Part shown: one piece after another, positions 6,259 through 16,369 of the stretch
Layout of the letters: every line of letters starts with the position of its first letter
Numbering within the stretch: the stretch's first letter is position 1
DNA from: Pedobacter psychroterrae
GTDB taxonomy: Bacteria > Bacteroidota > Bacteroidia > Sphingobacteriales > Sphingobacteriaceae
Assembly: GCF_004331695.1 (NCBI RefSeq)
Contig: NZ_SJSL01000002.1
Location: 806,001-870,000 of the forward strand
Length of the DNA stretch: 64,000 bases
Reading direction: 5' to 3'
Made by a program: the position numbers and the translations under genes
The notes under the pieces: generated by a model
What the model was told of the DNA's origin: nothing
Seen by the model: the letters and a program-made list of their open reading frames with translations, nothing else
Database searches by the model: none

Positions 6259-8403
6259 ATGAATGTAATAAAAAAATCGTTCGACCTGGGTGACGGAAGA
6301 ACAATTGAAATCGAAACTGGTAAATTAGCTAAACAGGCTGATGGTTCGGTAGTAGTAAGAATGGGTGATACCATGTTATTGGCAACTGTTGTATCTACAG
6401 TGGGTGCTAAGACTGGTGTTGATTTTTTACCCCTGTCTGTAGATTATCAGGAGAAATATGCTGCCGCAGGCCGTATCCCTGGTGGTTTCTTACGCCGTGA
6501 AGCCAGGTTATCTGATTATGAGGTTTTGATCTCAAGATTGGTAGACCGTGCATTGCGCCCAATGTTTCCTGAAGATTATCACTCTGATACTCAGGTAATG
6601 ATCTCCCTGATCTCATCTGATAAAAATATAATGCCTGATTGTTTGGCAGGTCTGGCTGCTTCGGCAGCAATTGCGGTTTCAGATATTCCTTTTAACGGGC
6701 CAATCTCTGAAGTACGCGTTGCCAGAATTGACGGTAAATTTGTAATCAATCCTTATGTAAGTGATCTTGAACGCGCTGACATGGAGTTTTTGGTAGCTGG
6801 TACTGAAAACGACATCGTAATGGTGGAAGGTGAGTGTGATGAGATCTCTGAAACTGAAATGGTTGAAGCGATCGAGTTTGCACACAAAGCAATCGTTATC
6901 CAGGTTCAGGCTCAAAAAGAACTGGCTGAACTCGTAGGTAAGACAGTAAAACGTACGTATTCTCATGAAGATAGCAATCCTGAGCTGAAAGAGCAGGTTT
7001 ATGCTTTTGCTTATGATAAAGTGTATGCAATTGCTAAAAGCAATACAGGTAAAGCTGAGCGTGGTGACGCTTTCGGTGCGGTATTGATGGACTTCATCGC
7101 TACTTTAGGTGAAGGCCTGGATGATGTAACGGGCTTCCTGTCTAAAAAATATTTCCACGATGTACAGTATGATGCCATTCGTAACCTGGTACTTGACGAA
7201 GGAATTCGTTTGGACGGTCGTGATGCTCGTACGGTACGCCCTATCTGGAGTGAAATAGGTTATTTGCCTTCTGCTCACGGTTCGGCAGTATTCACCCGTG
7301 GTGAAACACAAGCATTGACCACTGTTACTTTAGGTTCTAAAGATGATGAGCAGATGATTGATGGTGCTTTCATCAATGGATACAATAAATTCTTATTGCA
7401 CTATAATTTCCCTGGTTTCTCTACCGGCGAGGTTCGTCCTAACAGGGGAGCTGGTCGTCGTGAGATTGGTCACGGTAACTTAGCGATGCGTTCTTTGAAG
7501 AAAGTATTGCCAGGTTTAGAAGAAAACCCTTATACCATCCGTATCGTTTCTGATATCTTAGAGTCTAACGGTTCTTCATCAATGGCTACTGTTTGTGCTG
7601 GTACACTGGCGCTTATGGATGCTGGTATTAAGATCAAAGCACCAGTTTCTGGTATTGCGATGGGATTGATCACTGATGAGAAAACAGGTAAATATGCAAT
7701 CCTTTCAGATATCCTTGGTGATGAAGATCATTTGGGAGATATGGACTTTAAAGTTACCGGTACTGAAAAAGGCATCGTAGCTTGTCAGATGGATTTAAAG
7801 ATCAACGGTCTGAAATGGGAAGTGCTGACAAATGCGCTTATCCAGGCCAAAGAAGCCCGTCTGCACATCTTAAATGAGATGAAGAAAACCATCTCTGCAC
7901 CTCGTGAGGATTACAAAGACCACGCTCCGCGTATCGTTTCTTTGAGTATCGATAAAGAATTTATTGGTGCGGTAATAGGCCCAGGCGGTAAAATTATCCA
8001 GGAAATGCAACGCGAAACCGGTGCTTCTATCTCTATCGAAGAGGTTGGAAACAAAGGTATCGTGGAGATCTTTGCTGATAATAAAGCAGCTATTGATGCT
8101 GCTGTAGGCCGTATCAATGCCATCGCTGCTAAACCTGACATAGGTGCTACTTACGACGGTAAAGTAAAATCAATCATGCCATTTGGTGCATTTGTTGAAA
8201 TTATGCCAGGTAAGGACGGTCTGTTGCACATCTCTGAGATTGCATGGGAACGTTTAGAAACAATGGACGGTGTACTTAAAGAAGGTGATAAGATCCAGGT
8301 TAAATTGTTGGATATTGACAAACAAGGTAAAATGAAACTTTCCAGAAAAGCTTTGTTGCCTCGTCCGCCAAGACCGGAAGCTGCACCTGCAACACAAGGA
8401 TAA
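6259..8403 (+). CDS. pnp: Polyribonucleotide nucleotidyltransferase (PNPase)
   Basis: Phosphorolytic 3'-5' exoribonuclease of the RNA decay machinery. The 714 residues show the standard order: first RNase PH domain (about 10-140, with [17 protein letters not shown] [14 protein letters not shown]), an alpha-helical linker, and a second RNase PH domain (about 310-530, with [23 protein letters not shown] and [15 protein letters not shown]). A KH domain follows at about 555-610 ([15 protein letters not shown]), then an S1 domain at about 620-690. Length matches the family. It follows rpsO after the terminator and is followed by its own terminator. Confidence 0.97.
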   Translation: MNVIKKSFDLGDGRTIEIETGKLAKQADGSVVVRMGDTMLLATVVSTVGAKTGVDFLPLSVDYQEKYAAAGRIPGGFLRREARLSDYEVLISRLVDRALRPMFPEDYHSDTQVMISLISSDKNIMPDCLAGLAASAAIAVSDIPFNGPISEVRVARIDGKFVINPYVSDLERADMEFLVAGTENDIVMVEGECDEISETEMVEAIEFAHKAIVIQVQAQKELAELVGKTVKRTYSHEDSNPELKEQVYAFAYDKVYAIAKSNTGKAERGDAFGAVLMDFIATLGEGLDDVTGFLSKKYFHDVQYDAIRNLVLDEGIRLDGRDARTVRPIWSEIGYLPSAHGSAVFTRGETQALTTVTLGSKDDEQMIDGAFINGYNKFLLHYNFPGFSTGEVRPNRGAGRREIGHGNLAMRSLKKVLPGLEENPYTIRIVSDILESNGSSSMATVCAGTLALMDAGIKIKAPVSGIAMGLITDEKTGKYAILSDILGDEDHLGDMDFKVTGTEKGIVACQMDLKINGLKWEVLTNALIQAKEARLHILNEMKKTISAPREDYKDHAPRIVSLSIDKEFIGAVIGPGGKIIQEMQRETGASISIEEVGNKGIVEIFADNKAAIDAAVGRINAIAAKPDIGATYDGKVKSIMPFGAFVEIMPGKDGLLHISEIAWERLETMDGVLKEGDKIQVKLLDIDKQGKMKLSRKALLPRPPRPEAAPATQG

Positions 8404-8450
8404 AGAAGTATACCGGATGATAGAAGCCGGTATGATTTTAAAATAAATAG

Positions 8451-8477
8451 AAAGCCCTGCAATTTGCGGGGCTTTTT
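8451..8477 (+). terminator. Rho-independent terminator after pnp
   Basis: AAAGCCCTGC (8451-8460) pairs with GCGGGGCTTT (8466-8475, one G-T pair) and runs into T5. A second hairpin, TACCGG/CCGGTA, lies just upstream at 8410-8431 without a T tract. Confidence 0.8.
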
Positions 8478-8507
8478 GGTTTAAAATGTGTTATTTCGTT
8501 ATCTTTA
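8476..8507 (+). promoter_or_regulatory. Candidate promoter of rpe
   Basis: TTG at 8476-8478, 21 bases, then TATCTTTA at 8500-8507 (one mismatch to TAnnTTTG). It starts inside the T tract of the pnp terminator. Confidence 0.45.
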
Positions 8508-8544
8508 CGGGTAATGTACGCCTTAACGGTACAAGCTGATATAT

Positions 8545-9216
8545 ATGAAACATTTAATTGCGCCGTCTGTCCTCTCTGCTGATTTTGCCAACCTGCAGCG
8601 TGATGTGGAAATGATCAATGCCAGCGAAGCTGACTGGTTTCACGTAGATATCATGGACGGTGTTTTTGTTCCCAATATTTCTTTTGGGTTTCCGGTAATG
8701 GAAGCGGTAGCCAGGTATGCAAAGAAACCTTTGGATGTACATTTGATGATCATAAACCCGGATCAGTACATTGCACGTTTTGCTGAGGCGGGAGCAGCAG
8801 TGATCACCGTGCATTACGAAGCCTGTACGCACCTGCACAGAACCGTTCAGGCCATCCATGCCGCAGGCTGTAAGGCCGGTGTGGCCCTTAATCCGCATAC
8901 CCCCGTGGGTTTGCTAAAAGATATCCTGCCCGATCTGGACCTGGTGCTGGTGATGTCTGTAAATCCCGGATTTGGCGGACAGAAATTTATTCCCAATACA
9001 CTCAATAAAGTAAGAGAACTGCGGGCAATGGCAGCACTTACACAACCTGATCTGATCATAGAAGTAGATGGCGGGGTGGGGCTGAGCAACCTTGCTGATC
9101 TGGTAAATGCAGGAGCGAATGTGCTTGTGGCCGGTAATGCTGTATTTGCGGCATCATCGCCTGCGGCAATGATCTCTGAACTGAAAGAAATTGATCCGGA
9201 TATAGTGAAATCATAA
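8545..9216 (+). CDS. rpe: Ribulose-phosphate 3-epimerase
   Basis: Interconverts D-ribulose 5-phosphate and D-xylulose 5-phosphate in the pentose phosphate pathway, cytoplasmic. The 223-residue TIM barrel has all expected motifs: IAPSVLSADFANL at the N terminus, WFHVDIMDGVFVPNISFG with metal-binding His and Asp, LDVHLMI, ITVHYEA, VMSVNPGFGGQKF and EVDGGVG. Length and motifs leave little doubt. The next gene, a TonB receptor, begins only 9 bases after the stop. Confidence 0.96.
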   Translation: MKHLIAPSVLSADFANLQRDVEMINASEADWFHVDIMDGVFVPNISFGFPVMEAVARYAKKPLDVHLMIINPDQYIARFAEAGAAVITVHYEACTHLHRTVQAIHAAGCKAGVALNPHTPVGLLKDILPDLDLVLVMSVNPGFGGQKFIPNTLNKVRELRAMAALTQPDLIIEVDGGVGLSNLADLVNAGANVLVAGNAVFAASSPAAMISELKEIDPDIVKS

Positions 9217-9225
9217 TCAGCTTAA

Positions 9226-11628
9226 ATGCTAAAAATCCGCCTGTTATTACTTTTAATGATGTTGGGGTTTACCATTGTAAATGCCCAGCCTCTTGTGAAA
9301 GTTACAGGTCTGATTACGGACCAGCTTAAAAACCCCCTTCCGAAGGTGACTATTTCTATAATGGGGCAAAACATCTCTACTGTTTCTGATGATAATGGTG
9401 TTTACAACATCTATGCGGTCACGACTTCCTTTACGATTAAGTACAACCTGCTTGGATACAATCCCGTTTTACTGGAAATAAAGCGCGACAAAGAGGGAAG
9501 GATTGTTCAGAATGTGAGCCTTACCAGTAATATCAATGAGCTCGAGCAGGTCACAATTACGACAAAGCAAAACCAGTTGAGCAACAGTACGATCATTAAT
9601 ATCACCGATATTGCCTCTATGCCTACTGTTTCAGGTAATTTTGAAGTGATCCTTAAGACACTGCCCGGCGTTTCTACCAACAATGAACTGAGTTCCCAAT
9701 ACAGTGTGCGGGGCGGTAATTTTGATGAGAACCTGATCTATGTAAACGATATAGAGATCAACAGGCCTGTGCTGATCAGAAACGGGCAACAGGAAGGATT
9801 GAGCTTCATAAACAGTGATTTGCTGAGTTCTGCCAAATTCTCTGCTGGAGGCTTTGAGTCTAGGTATGGGGATAAACTGTCTTCAGTACTGGATGTAAGG
9901 TATGATAAGCCCGATAGCAGTCAGGCTATACTTAATTTTGGGATGCTGGGGGCGTCATTCAGTTCCAAAATACTCAACAAAAGCAGCTACCTGCTTACAG
10001 GATTGCGGTATAAGAATAATTCGAGCATCCTGACCCGTCAGGACAATAAGGGCAGCTACGCGCCTAATTTTACAGATGCACAGGTCATCTATCATCAGAC
10101 CATTTCTTCCAGGTTGAGCCTCAATTTCTTAGGAAGCTTCAATAGCGGGATTTTTAAGCTGATACCCGAAAGCAGGGAAACTCAGTTCGGTACCTCAAGC
10201 ACTTTGCTGAGGCTGCAGACGGACTATGAGGGAAAGGAAGTAGATGATTATCAGACAGCGGGCGGTGCCATTACGATGGCTTATTTTCCCCAGCCCAATC
10301 TGGTAATCAAATGGATCAGCAGTTATTTTAGTACACTTGAAAGAGAGCGCATAGACATTGAAGGCCGGTACATTTTTAATGAAATAAACAATGATTTTGC
10401 AGACAGGAATTTTGGGGCAGTAAAAGCCAGTAGGGGTATCGGGGGCTATATGAACTATGCACGCAATAACCTGGAGTCGCAGCACTTTAGTTCTGAGGTC
10501 AAGGTGGACCAGAATTACAACAGTCACACTTTTTCTTTGGGGATGAGGTTTGAGCGCAAAGATTATAATGATAATTTAAACGAATACAGCCTGGTAGATT
10601 CTGCCGGATATATTTTGCAGGAGCGACTGGGCAATTTTTATCAGGACAATCTGATAAACATCCAAAATAAGCTAGCCATACAATATTATACAGGTTATAT
10701 ACAGGACAGCTATGGGGTATCACCAAATTCTGACCTGCAGCTGGGCTTAAGGGTAAACTACAATACCCTCAGCAGACAGTTGCTGTTGAGTCCGAGGCTG
10801 TTATTGGCCTACAGACCTCCCAGCAATACCAAGATCTTCCGGTTTTCTGCAGGTGTATACCAGCAGGCGCCGGATTACAGGAGTATCCGGGATTTTAACG
10901 GGGTACTGAATCTGGATCAAAAGGCGCAGCGTTCTTACAATAGTTCTGTGGGCCTCGATTACGCATTTGACGGATTGGGCACTCGCTTAAAGTTTACCTC
11001 TGAACTGTATTTTAAATACCAGGACAGACTGATACCTTACATGATGGACAATGTAAGGATCAAATACCTTTCAGGCGATGTAGCCGAGGGATATACTTAT
11101 GGTACAGACCTGAGCATCGGCGGTGAATTTGTAAAGGACTTGTTGTCCTATTTCAGGGTATCCATTATGAAGGCCAATCAGCATATCATTGAGGATGCCA
11201 CAGGGTATTTGAGAAGGCCTACAGACCAGCGGGTAAACTTTTCAGTATATTTTCAGGACAGACTGCTGAACAGTCCGGCTTACAAAGTACACCTGAACCT
11301 GCTTTACGGATCAAGACTGCCTTTGGGCACGCCGCTCATACAGCGCTATTCGGATGATTTTAATATCCCTTCCTATAAAAGAGTGGACATTGGTTTTTCC
11401 AAAGATTTTCTGGACGATAAGGGCATAAAAAAACCAAGACTATTGGATAAGTATTTTAGTTCGTTTTCTGCTCATTTAGAAGTATTTAATTTGCTGAATA
11501 TAGACAATACTGTTTCATATTTATGGCTTAAGGACGTAGATAACGTACAATATGCGATTCCTAATTATTTGACGGGCCGGCAACTGAACCTTAAATTGAT
11601 CATAAAGTTCAAGAATTCCAATAGATAA
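9226..11628 (+). CDS. TonB-dependent outer membrane receptor with CarboxypepD_reg-like N-terminal domain
   Basis: An 800-residue outer membrane protein. It has a signal peptide (LLLLMMLGFTIVNAQ, cut near residue 20), a carboxypeptidase-regulatory-like beta sandwich at about 25-110, and a plug domain at about 120-230 (IINITDIASMPTVSG, LPGVSTNNELSSQYSVRGGNFDENLIYVNDIEI). A 22-strand barrel fills the remainder, ending in an aromatic-rich strand and KLIIKFKNSNR. These receptors import siderophores, vitamins, glycans or peptides using TonB energy. No SusD partner is adjacent, so it is not a classical polysaccharide utilisation pair and the ligand is unknown. It follows rpe by 9 bases. Confidence 0.92.
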   Translation: MLKIRLLLLLMMLGFTIVNAQPLVKVTGLITDQLKNPLPKVTISIMGQNISTVSDDNGVYNIYAVTTSFTIKYNLLGYNPVLLEIKRDKEGRIVQNVSLTSNINELEQVTITTKQNQLSNSTIINITDIASMPTVSGNFEVILKTLPGVSTNNELSSQYSVRGGNFDENLIYVNDIEINRPVLIRNGQQEGLSFINSDLLSSAKFSAGGFESRYGDKLSSVLDVRYDKPDSSQAILNFGMLGASFSSKILNKSSYLLTGLRYKNNSSILTRQDNKGSYAPNFTDAQVIYHQTISSRLSLNFLGSFNSGIFKLIPESRETQFGTSSTLLRLQTDYEGKEVDDYQTAGGAITMAYFPQPNLVIKWISSYFSTLERERIDIEGRYIFNEINNDFADRNFGAVKASRGIGGYMNYARNNLESQHFSSEVKVDQNYNSHTFSLGMRFERKDYNDNLNEYSLVDSAGYILQERLGNFYQDNLINIQNKLAIQYYTGYIQDSYGVSPNSDLQLGLRVNYNTLSRQLLLSPRLLLAYRPPSNTKIFRFSAGVYQQAPDYRSIRDFNGVLNLDQKAQRSYNSSVGLDYAFDGLGTRLKFTSELYFKYQDRLIPYMMDNVRIKYLSGDVAEGYTYGTDLSIGGEFVKDLLSYFRVSIMKANQHIIEDATGYLRRPTDQRVNFSVYFQDRLLNSPAYKVHLNLLYGSRLPLGTPLIQRYSDDFNIPSYKRVDIGFSKDFLDDKGIKKPRLLDKYFSSFSAHLEVFNLLNIDNTVSYLWLKDVDNVQYAIPNYLTGRQLNLKLIIKFKNSNR

Positions 11629-11675
11629 AAGGTATAAAAATATTACATTTACAGCCATTATAAATAACCATAAAA

Positions 11676-12740
11676 ATGAGACACAATTTCGGCGCAGGCC
11701 CATGTATTTTACCTCAAGAAGTATTTAAACAAGCATCACAGGCAGTTTTAGATTTTAAAGATGGTTTGTCCATTTTAGAGATCTCCCACCGTACTCCTGA
11801 GTTTGAAGCGGTAGTTGATGAAACCGTAAGATTGATTAAAGAATTAATGAACGTACCATCGGGATATTCGGTTGTATTATTACAAGGCGGTGCCAGTTTG
11901 CAGTTTTCAATGGTTCCTATGAACCTGTTGCCGGAAGGTGGAACAGCAGCCTACCTGGAGACAGGTATATGGGCCAATAAGGCGATCAAGGAAGTAAAGA
12001 CCTTTGGGACGGCAAATATTGTAGCTTCTTCAAAAGAGTCAAATTATACTTATGTACCTAAGGATTATGTGATCCCTGAAGACAGTGCTTATTTTCACTG
12101 CACGTCAAACAATACGATTTATGGTACGGAATTGTACAACTTTCCGACCACCAGTGTTCCTGTAGTTTGTGACATGTCATCAGACATCATGAGCAGGGTA
12201 ATTGATGTAGCCCAGTTTGACCTGATCTACGCCGGTGCGCAAAAAAACATCGGTCCTGCAGGTCTGACGATCGCCATTGTAAAAGATGAGATATTGGGTA
12301 AGTCGGGCAGAAAACTGCCTTCTATGCTGGATTATCAAGTGCATATCGAAGGTGGTTCTATGTACAATACGCCACCTGTATTCTCTATATATGTAGCAAT
12401 GCTGAACTTAAGGTGGTTGAAATCTAAAGGTGGTGTGGCTGAGATTGAAAAAGAAAATAAGGCAAAAGCAGAAGCTTTATATAAAGAGATCGACAGAAAC
12501 CCGTTGTTTAAAGGGACATGTGCTGTAGAGGACCGTTCAAGAATGAATGTGTGCTTTGTAATGGAAAACCCTGAACTGGAAAAACCATTCCTTAAATTAG
12601 CTGAAGAAAATGGCATCGAAGGAATCAAAGGGCATAGAAGTGTAGGCGGATTCAGAGCGTCTATGTACAATGCGCTTCCAATTACAAGTGTACATGCCTT
12701 GATAGAATTAATGCAGATTTTTGCAGAAAAACACCAATAA
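11676..12740 (+). CDS. serC: Phosphoserine aminotransferase
   Basis: Converts 3-phosphohydroxypyruvate and glutamate to 3-phosphoserine and 2-oxoglutarate with PLP. The 354 residues begin with the family hallmark HNFGAGPCILPQEV and carry LQGGASLQFSMVPMNLL, CDMSSDIMSR and the PLP-lysine motif YAGAQKNIGPAG with Lys190. The same enzyme often also serves vitamin B6 synthesis. serA begins 11 bases after the stop, so the two serine genes form an operon. Confidence 0.96.
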   Translation: MRHNFGAGPCILPQEVFKQASQAVLDFKDGLSILEISHRTPEFEAVVDETVRLIKELMNVPSGYSVVLLQGGASLQFSMVPMNLLPEGGTAAYLETGIWANKAIKEVKTFGTANIVASSKESNYTYVPKDYVIPEDSAYFHCTSNNTIYGTELYNFPTTSVPVVCDMSSDIMSRVIDVAQFDLIYAGAQKNIGPAGLTIAIVKDEILGKSGRKLPSMLDYQVHIEGGSMYNTPPVFSIYVAMLNLRWLKSKGGVAEIEKENKAKAEALYKEIDRNPLFKGTCAVEDRSRMNVCFVMENPELEKPFLKLAEENGIEGIKGHRSVGGFRASMYNALPITSVHALIELMQIFAEKHQ

Positions 12741-12751
12741 AACATAAATTA

Positions 12752-13702
12752 ATGATCAAGATACTTGCAAATGACGGGATTGACCCTGTTGGTAAAAAAT
12801 TATTAGAGGATGCGGGTTTTGTAGTTGATACAGAAACTGTTCCACAAGATCAATTGGTTGAAGCTTTGAAAAATTATGATGGTATTACCGTTAGAAGTGC
12901 AACCAAACTCCGTAAAGATTTAATAGACCAGGTTCCAAATATCAAACTGATCGGCAGGGGTGGAGTAGGTATGGACAACATTGATGTTGATTATGCCCGC
13001 AGTAAAGGAATTGCGGTAGTAAATACACCAGCGGCCTCTTCGCTATCGGTAGCTGAACTGGTTTTTGCACATTTGTTTACAGGTATCCGTTTCCTGCAGG
13101 ACTCGAACAGAAAAATGCCTGTTGAAGGTGCTACCAAATTCAATGCTTTGAAAAAAGCGTATGCAGGTGGTGTAGAACTTCAGGGCAAGACAATGGGGAT
13201 CATCGGTTTTGGTCGTATTGGTCGCGAAACTGCCAAAGTAGCGCTTAGGTTAGGTATGAATGTACTGGCCTATGACCTTTATCCTTCAGAAGGTACTTTA
13301 CCCTTGACTTTTCATGGCGGAGCTACCCTGGATATTCCTTTTAAAACAGTTTCACTGGAAGAAGTGATCACAGGCAGTGATTTCATTAGCTTACATACTC
13401 CCTTTGCAGATAAACCTATTTTGGGTGCAGAAGAATTTGCTAAGGTAAAAGCGGGAGTAGGTGTAGTAAACTGCTCAAGAGGCGGTACCATTGATGAGCT
13501 TGCATTGGTTGCAGCGCTTGACAGTGGTAAAGTTGCTTTTGCAGGCCTGGATGTATTTGATGACGAGCCTACGCCAAGAGCAGAGATATTGCAGCATGCG
13601 AAGATCTCTTTGACACCACATATCGGTGCAGCTACAAACGAAGCACAGGAACGCATCGGTACAGAGCTTGCCACATTAATTATTGAGCATTTCAAAAAAT
13701 AA
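12752..13702 (+). CDS. serA: D-3-phosphoglycerate dehydrogenase, short form
   Basis: First step of serine synthesis: oxidises 3-phosphoglycerate with NAD+. The 316-residue protein has the D-2-hydroxyacid dehydrogenase layout: substrate domain, Rossmann motif GIIGFGRIGRE near residue 150, the catalytic Arg region VNCSRGGTIDE, and the catalytic His in LTPHIGAATNEA. The ACT regulatory domain found at the C terminus of E. coli SerA is absent, so serine feedback through ACT is not expected. A related 2-hydroxyacid specificity is possible in principle, but the position 11 bases behind serC makes SerA by far the best call. Confidence 0.92.
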   Translation: MIKILANDGIDPVGKKLLEDAGFVVDTETVPQDQLVEALKNYDGITVRSATKLRKDLIDQVPNIKLIGRGGVGMDNIDVDYARSKGIAVVNTPAASSLSVAELVFAHLFTGIRFLQDSNRKMPVEGATKFNALKKAYAGGVELQGKTMGIIGFGRIGRETAKVALRLGMNVLAYDLYPSEGTLPLTFHGGATLDIPFKTVSLEEVITGSDFISLHTPFADKPILGAEEFAKVKAGVGVVNCSRGGTIDELALVAALDSGKVAFAGLDVFDDEPTPRAEILQHAKISLTPHIGAATNEAQERIGTELATLIIEHFKK

Positions 13703-13750
13703 ATAGTGCTTTTGCACAGTTAAGTTTAGTGGGCAAGGCTATTTTTTGTA

Positions 13751-13758
13751 TAGTTTTG
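13751..13758 (+). promoter_or_regulatory. Candidate -7 element for the DUF1015 gene
   Basis: TAGTTTTG matches TAnnTTTG 20 bases before ATG 13779. It overlaps the right arm of a small inverted repeat TGGGCAA (13730-13736) / TTGCCCA (13756-13762), which could be an operator or serA terminator remnant. Confidence 0.35.
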
Positions 13759-13778
13759 CCCATTATTCATAATCAAGT

Positions 13779-15026
13779 ATGCCTTTAGTAAAGCCATTCT
13801 GTGCGCTCAAGCCTGCAAAGCACTTACAAGCAAGTGTCGTAACGCGACCGCTTGAAAATTATAGTGCCAAAGAAATAAAGCAGATAGCGGCTGAAAATCC
13901 CGATAGTTTTCTCCATTTGATCAACCCTGAGCTGGATAATCCATATCTGCGGGGTACAAAACAAGAACTGATCTATAAAAAGATCAGTGAGAACCTCGAA
14001 TCATTTATAGAACACAGTATTCTGGTAAAGCAGGATGAACCGGCGATTTATGTATACAGGGTGATACATGATGGTTTGACACAGACCGGCATATGGACAC
14101 TGACCCATATTGCAGATTATCTGAACGGAGGGATCAAAAAACATGAATCTACAGTAGCGCAAAGAGAGAAATCACTTGCAGAATACCTTCAGCAAACGGG
14201 AATAGATGCCAATCCGGTGTTGATCACTTACCATTCTGATGCAGTAATAGAGGCACTGGTCAATAAATATGTTGGGCTTGGTCCTGAACTTAATTTTGTT
14301 TTATCCGACGAAAGCAGGCATCAGGTTTGGGCCATTACGGATGAAGGTGACCTGACTGCAGTAATCAGCGCGTTTGCGACAATGCCCTATGTATACATTG
14401 CTGACGGGCATCACAGGATTGCTTCTATGGCAAAGATGGGCCAGCACAAGCAGGCACTTAACGCGGATAAGCATACCGGCAGGGAAGCATACAATTATTT
14501 TACTACGGTGTACATGAATACAGCCGAAGTAAAGGTGCTGGAGTTTAATCGCCTGGTGAGGGATCTTGGAGGTTTGACAGTCAATGAATTTGTAACACTG
14601 CTGGACGAATCTTTTATTGTTGAAAAATCTTTGACCGACGCCATAACGCCCCTTGAATTACACACTATCGGAATGTATCTGGATAGACAATGGTATAGGC
14701 TTATTCCTAAAAAAGGTATTTATGACGAACATGATCCCGTTGCGGTACTCGATGTGAGCATACTGCAAAACTTTATATTAGATCCGCTCCTTAAAATCCA
14801 GGACCCAAGGGCAAATGTAAGGATTACATTTGAAGGAGGCAGAACATCGATTGCGGACCTCCAGGACAAAGTAGACAGCGGTATGTACGCAGTGGCCTTT
14901 ACGTTGTTCCCGGTGTCAGTAGATCAGGTAATAGCAGTCGCAGATGCCAAAGGTGTGATGCCGCCAAAGTCTACATGGGTAGAGCCCAAATTTTTGACTG
15001 GTCTGCTGACCAATTATTTTAATTAA
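13779..15026 (+). CDS. DUF1015 family protein
   Basis: A 415-residue soluble protein of the DUF1015 family, whose members typically begin with a proline-rich V-P-F-x-A-L-x-P segment, here VKPFCALKPAKHL. They contain an ADGHHRIASM-type motif, present at about residue 206 (YIADGHHRIASMAKM), and a C-terminal MPPKSTWVEPKFLTGL stretch, also present. The biochemical function is not established. In many genomes it lies next to serA/serC, as here, which hints at a link to serine or amino-acid metabolism but proves nothing. Its 3' end overlaps the convergent gene at 15023 by 4 bases. Confidence 0.88.
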   Translation: MPLVKPFCALKPAKHLQASVVTRPLENYSAKEIKQIAAENPDSFLHLINPELDNPYLRGTKQELIYKKISENLESFIEHSILVKQDEPAIYVYRVIHDGLTQTGIWTLTHIADYLNGGIKKHESTVAQREKSLAEYLQQTGIDANPVLITYHSDAVIEALVNKYVGLGPELNFVLSDESRHQVWAITDEGDLTAVISAFATMPYVYIADGHHRIASMAKMGQHKQALNADKHTGREAYNYFTTVYMNTAEVKVLEFNRLVRDLGGLTVNEFVTLLDESFIVEKSLTDAITPLELHTIGMYLDRQWYRLIPKKGIYDEHDPVAVLDVSILQNFILDPLLKIQDPRANVRITFEGGRTSIADLQDKVDSGMYAVAFTLFPVSVDQVIAVADAKGVMPPKSTWVEPKFLTGLLTNYFN

Positions 15027-15547
15027 GCGAAAGGGCCTTCACTGGCTTTCCTGTATTTTTTATAGTAGAAAAAGCTAAGGGCTGCGAACAAGAACAGCAA
15101 TAATATGGTTAAATAGTAAATTGGGCCGCTTTTAGCTATGTTATTGGTCTCATTTTCTAATCTTTCGTTTTCATCCTGCAGTTTTTTGATGGACAGCATG
15201 TAGTTTTGAATCCTGCTGTTGCTGGAACTGGCCTCTAGCTGGACTCTCTTTACTTCCTGGTCTTTATAATCCAGTAATATTTTAAGCTCCTTAAAAATGT
15301 TGTTGTCATTTAATACGATCTGTCTTAAAATTTCATTGGATTTTTTTATATCCCCTTTGGTCTGAAATCCAAAGATTCCGGTTCGGTTGTCCAGACTCTG
15401 ATCATACTGTCCGAATTTATTGCTCCTTTCAGACAATAAAGCATTGACCTTCAGTCGCTGAAGCTGGTATGCGGTGGTGTCATTTTGGAAAGCGTTCGCA
15501 TTAAAGGCTATACTGATGAATAATAAAAGCAATAAGTTCCTGATCAT
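15023..15547 (-). CDS. Secreted/membrane protein with coiled coil and C-terminal membrane anchor, unknown function
   Basis: Starting at ATG 15547 (MIRNLLLLLF), because the upstream ATG at 15574 gives an odd extension before the signal peptide. 174 residues: signal peptide to about AFNANAFQ, a mostly helical middle with a heptad-like segment near 95-135 (IQNYMLSIKKLQDENERLENE) and one membrane helix (IYYLTILLLFLFAALSFFYY) followed by a basic tail. This resembles a periplasmic coiled coil anchored from its C terminus. I do not recognise the family. Convergent with and 4 bases overlapping the DUF1015 gene. Confidence 0.75.
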   Translation of the reverse strand: MIRNLLLLLFISIAFNANAFQNDTTAYQLQRLKVNALLSERSNKFGQYDQSLDNRTGIFGFQTKGDIKKSNEILRQIVLNDNNIFKELKILLDYKDQEVKRVQLEASSSNSRIQNYMLSIKKLQDENERLENETNNIAKSGPIYYLTILLLFLFAALSFFYYKKYRKASEGPFA

Positions 15548-15588
15548 ATTGTATGGTTTTGATAATGCAAGCAAACTTTATGCCCTGC

Positions 15589-16368
15589 TTATGGATGAAA
15601 TTCTATTCGGATGATGTCGCTAAGGTGCAATCCCAGCAGTCCGCTTGCTTTTCCTTTATTTATAGCGATCTCCAGATGGTTGCTGATTCCAAAAAGACAC
15701 AGCTTTTCTCCCTCAGGAACCTCATTGTAGTGCCAGCTAAGTTGGGTTATCGTCTCGCTTTTTCTGAAATATAAAGTAAAATCCCGGTTGCGTTGAATCC
15801 TGGTAAACAGGTCTTTGGTAATATTTGTAATTACATTGCAGAAAGTATCAATATAGATGACGCTGCCTCTTATGATGTCCCTTTCAATTACCGGGTTTAA
15901 CAGCATACGCTCTTCAATATTATCTGTAGGTACACCGATGTCTTTAAGCTTGGCACCTTTGGCAAGTTGTGTGGCTGCCTTAACAAAAATATCTACCAGG
16001 GGAAAATGGAGATATTTGAGGTCCTGCATAATGTTTAGCTCCACGATCTCTTCAGGTTTCTCATCAAAAAGGAGGGAGAATATGCCGTTGTCAGCTCCTA
16101 CAAAAAAGTGGTCTTTATGTCGCAGGGCGATATATTTTGTATGGTCACTATAAACTGAATCGATGCCGATGAGGTGAACAGTACCTTTTGGAAAATAGGG
16201 ATAAACATTCTTTAACACAAAGGCAGCGTAAGAAATATTAAATGATGGCACCTCATGTGTTACATCAACAATATTGGCTGCAGGCAAGATGCTCAGGATA
16301 CTGCCTTTGAGGGCGGCCTGATAAAAATCTTTGGAACCTAAATCTGTTGTTAAAGTAATAATGGCCAT
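15589..16368 (-). CDS. S-adenosyl-L-methionine hydrolase, adenosine-forming (SAM hydroxide adenosyltransferase, DUF62)
   Basis: A 259-residue protein from ATG 16368 (MAIITLTTDLGSKDFY). The upstream ATG at 16428 lies beyond the inverted repeat and is not conserved-looking. The N-terminal motif TLTTDxGxxDxYxxxxKG is diagnostic of the DUF62/fluorinase superfamily, as is the ADNGIFSLL segment (VGADNGIFSLLF). Characterised members lacking the fluorinase insertion hydrolyse SAM to adenosine and methionine using an activated water. It faces the phoH gene across a 101-bp spacer that holds a perfect 15-bp inverted repeat. That this enzyme lowers SAM in the same cell that controls metY by a SAM riboswitch is a contextual inference. 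Confidence 0.9.
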   Translation of the reverse strand: MAIITLTTDLGSKDFYQAALKGSILSILPAANIVDVTHEVPSFNISYAAFVLKNVYPYFPKGTVHLIGIDSVYSDHTKYIALRHKDHFFVGADNGIFSLLFDEKPEEIVELNIMQDLKYLHFPLVDIFVKAATQLAKGAKLKDIGVPTDNIEERMLLNPVIERDIIRGSVIYIDTFCNVITNITKDLFTRIQRNRDFTLYFRKSETITQLSWHYNEVPEGEKLCLFGISNHLEIAINKGKASGLLGLHLSDIIRIEFHP

Positions 16369-16369
16369 T

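Noticed and set aside
8410..8431. Hairpin TACCGG/CCGGTA after pnp taken as a second terminator
   Set aside because: No T tract follows; the neighbouring hairpin at 8451-8477 is the credible terminator.
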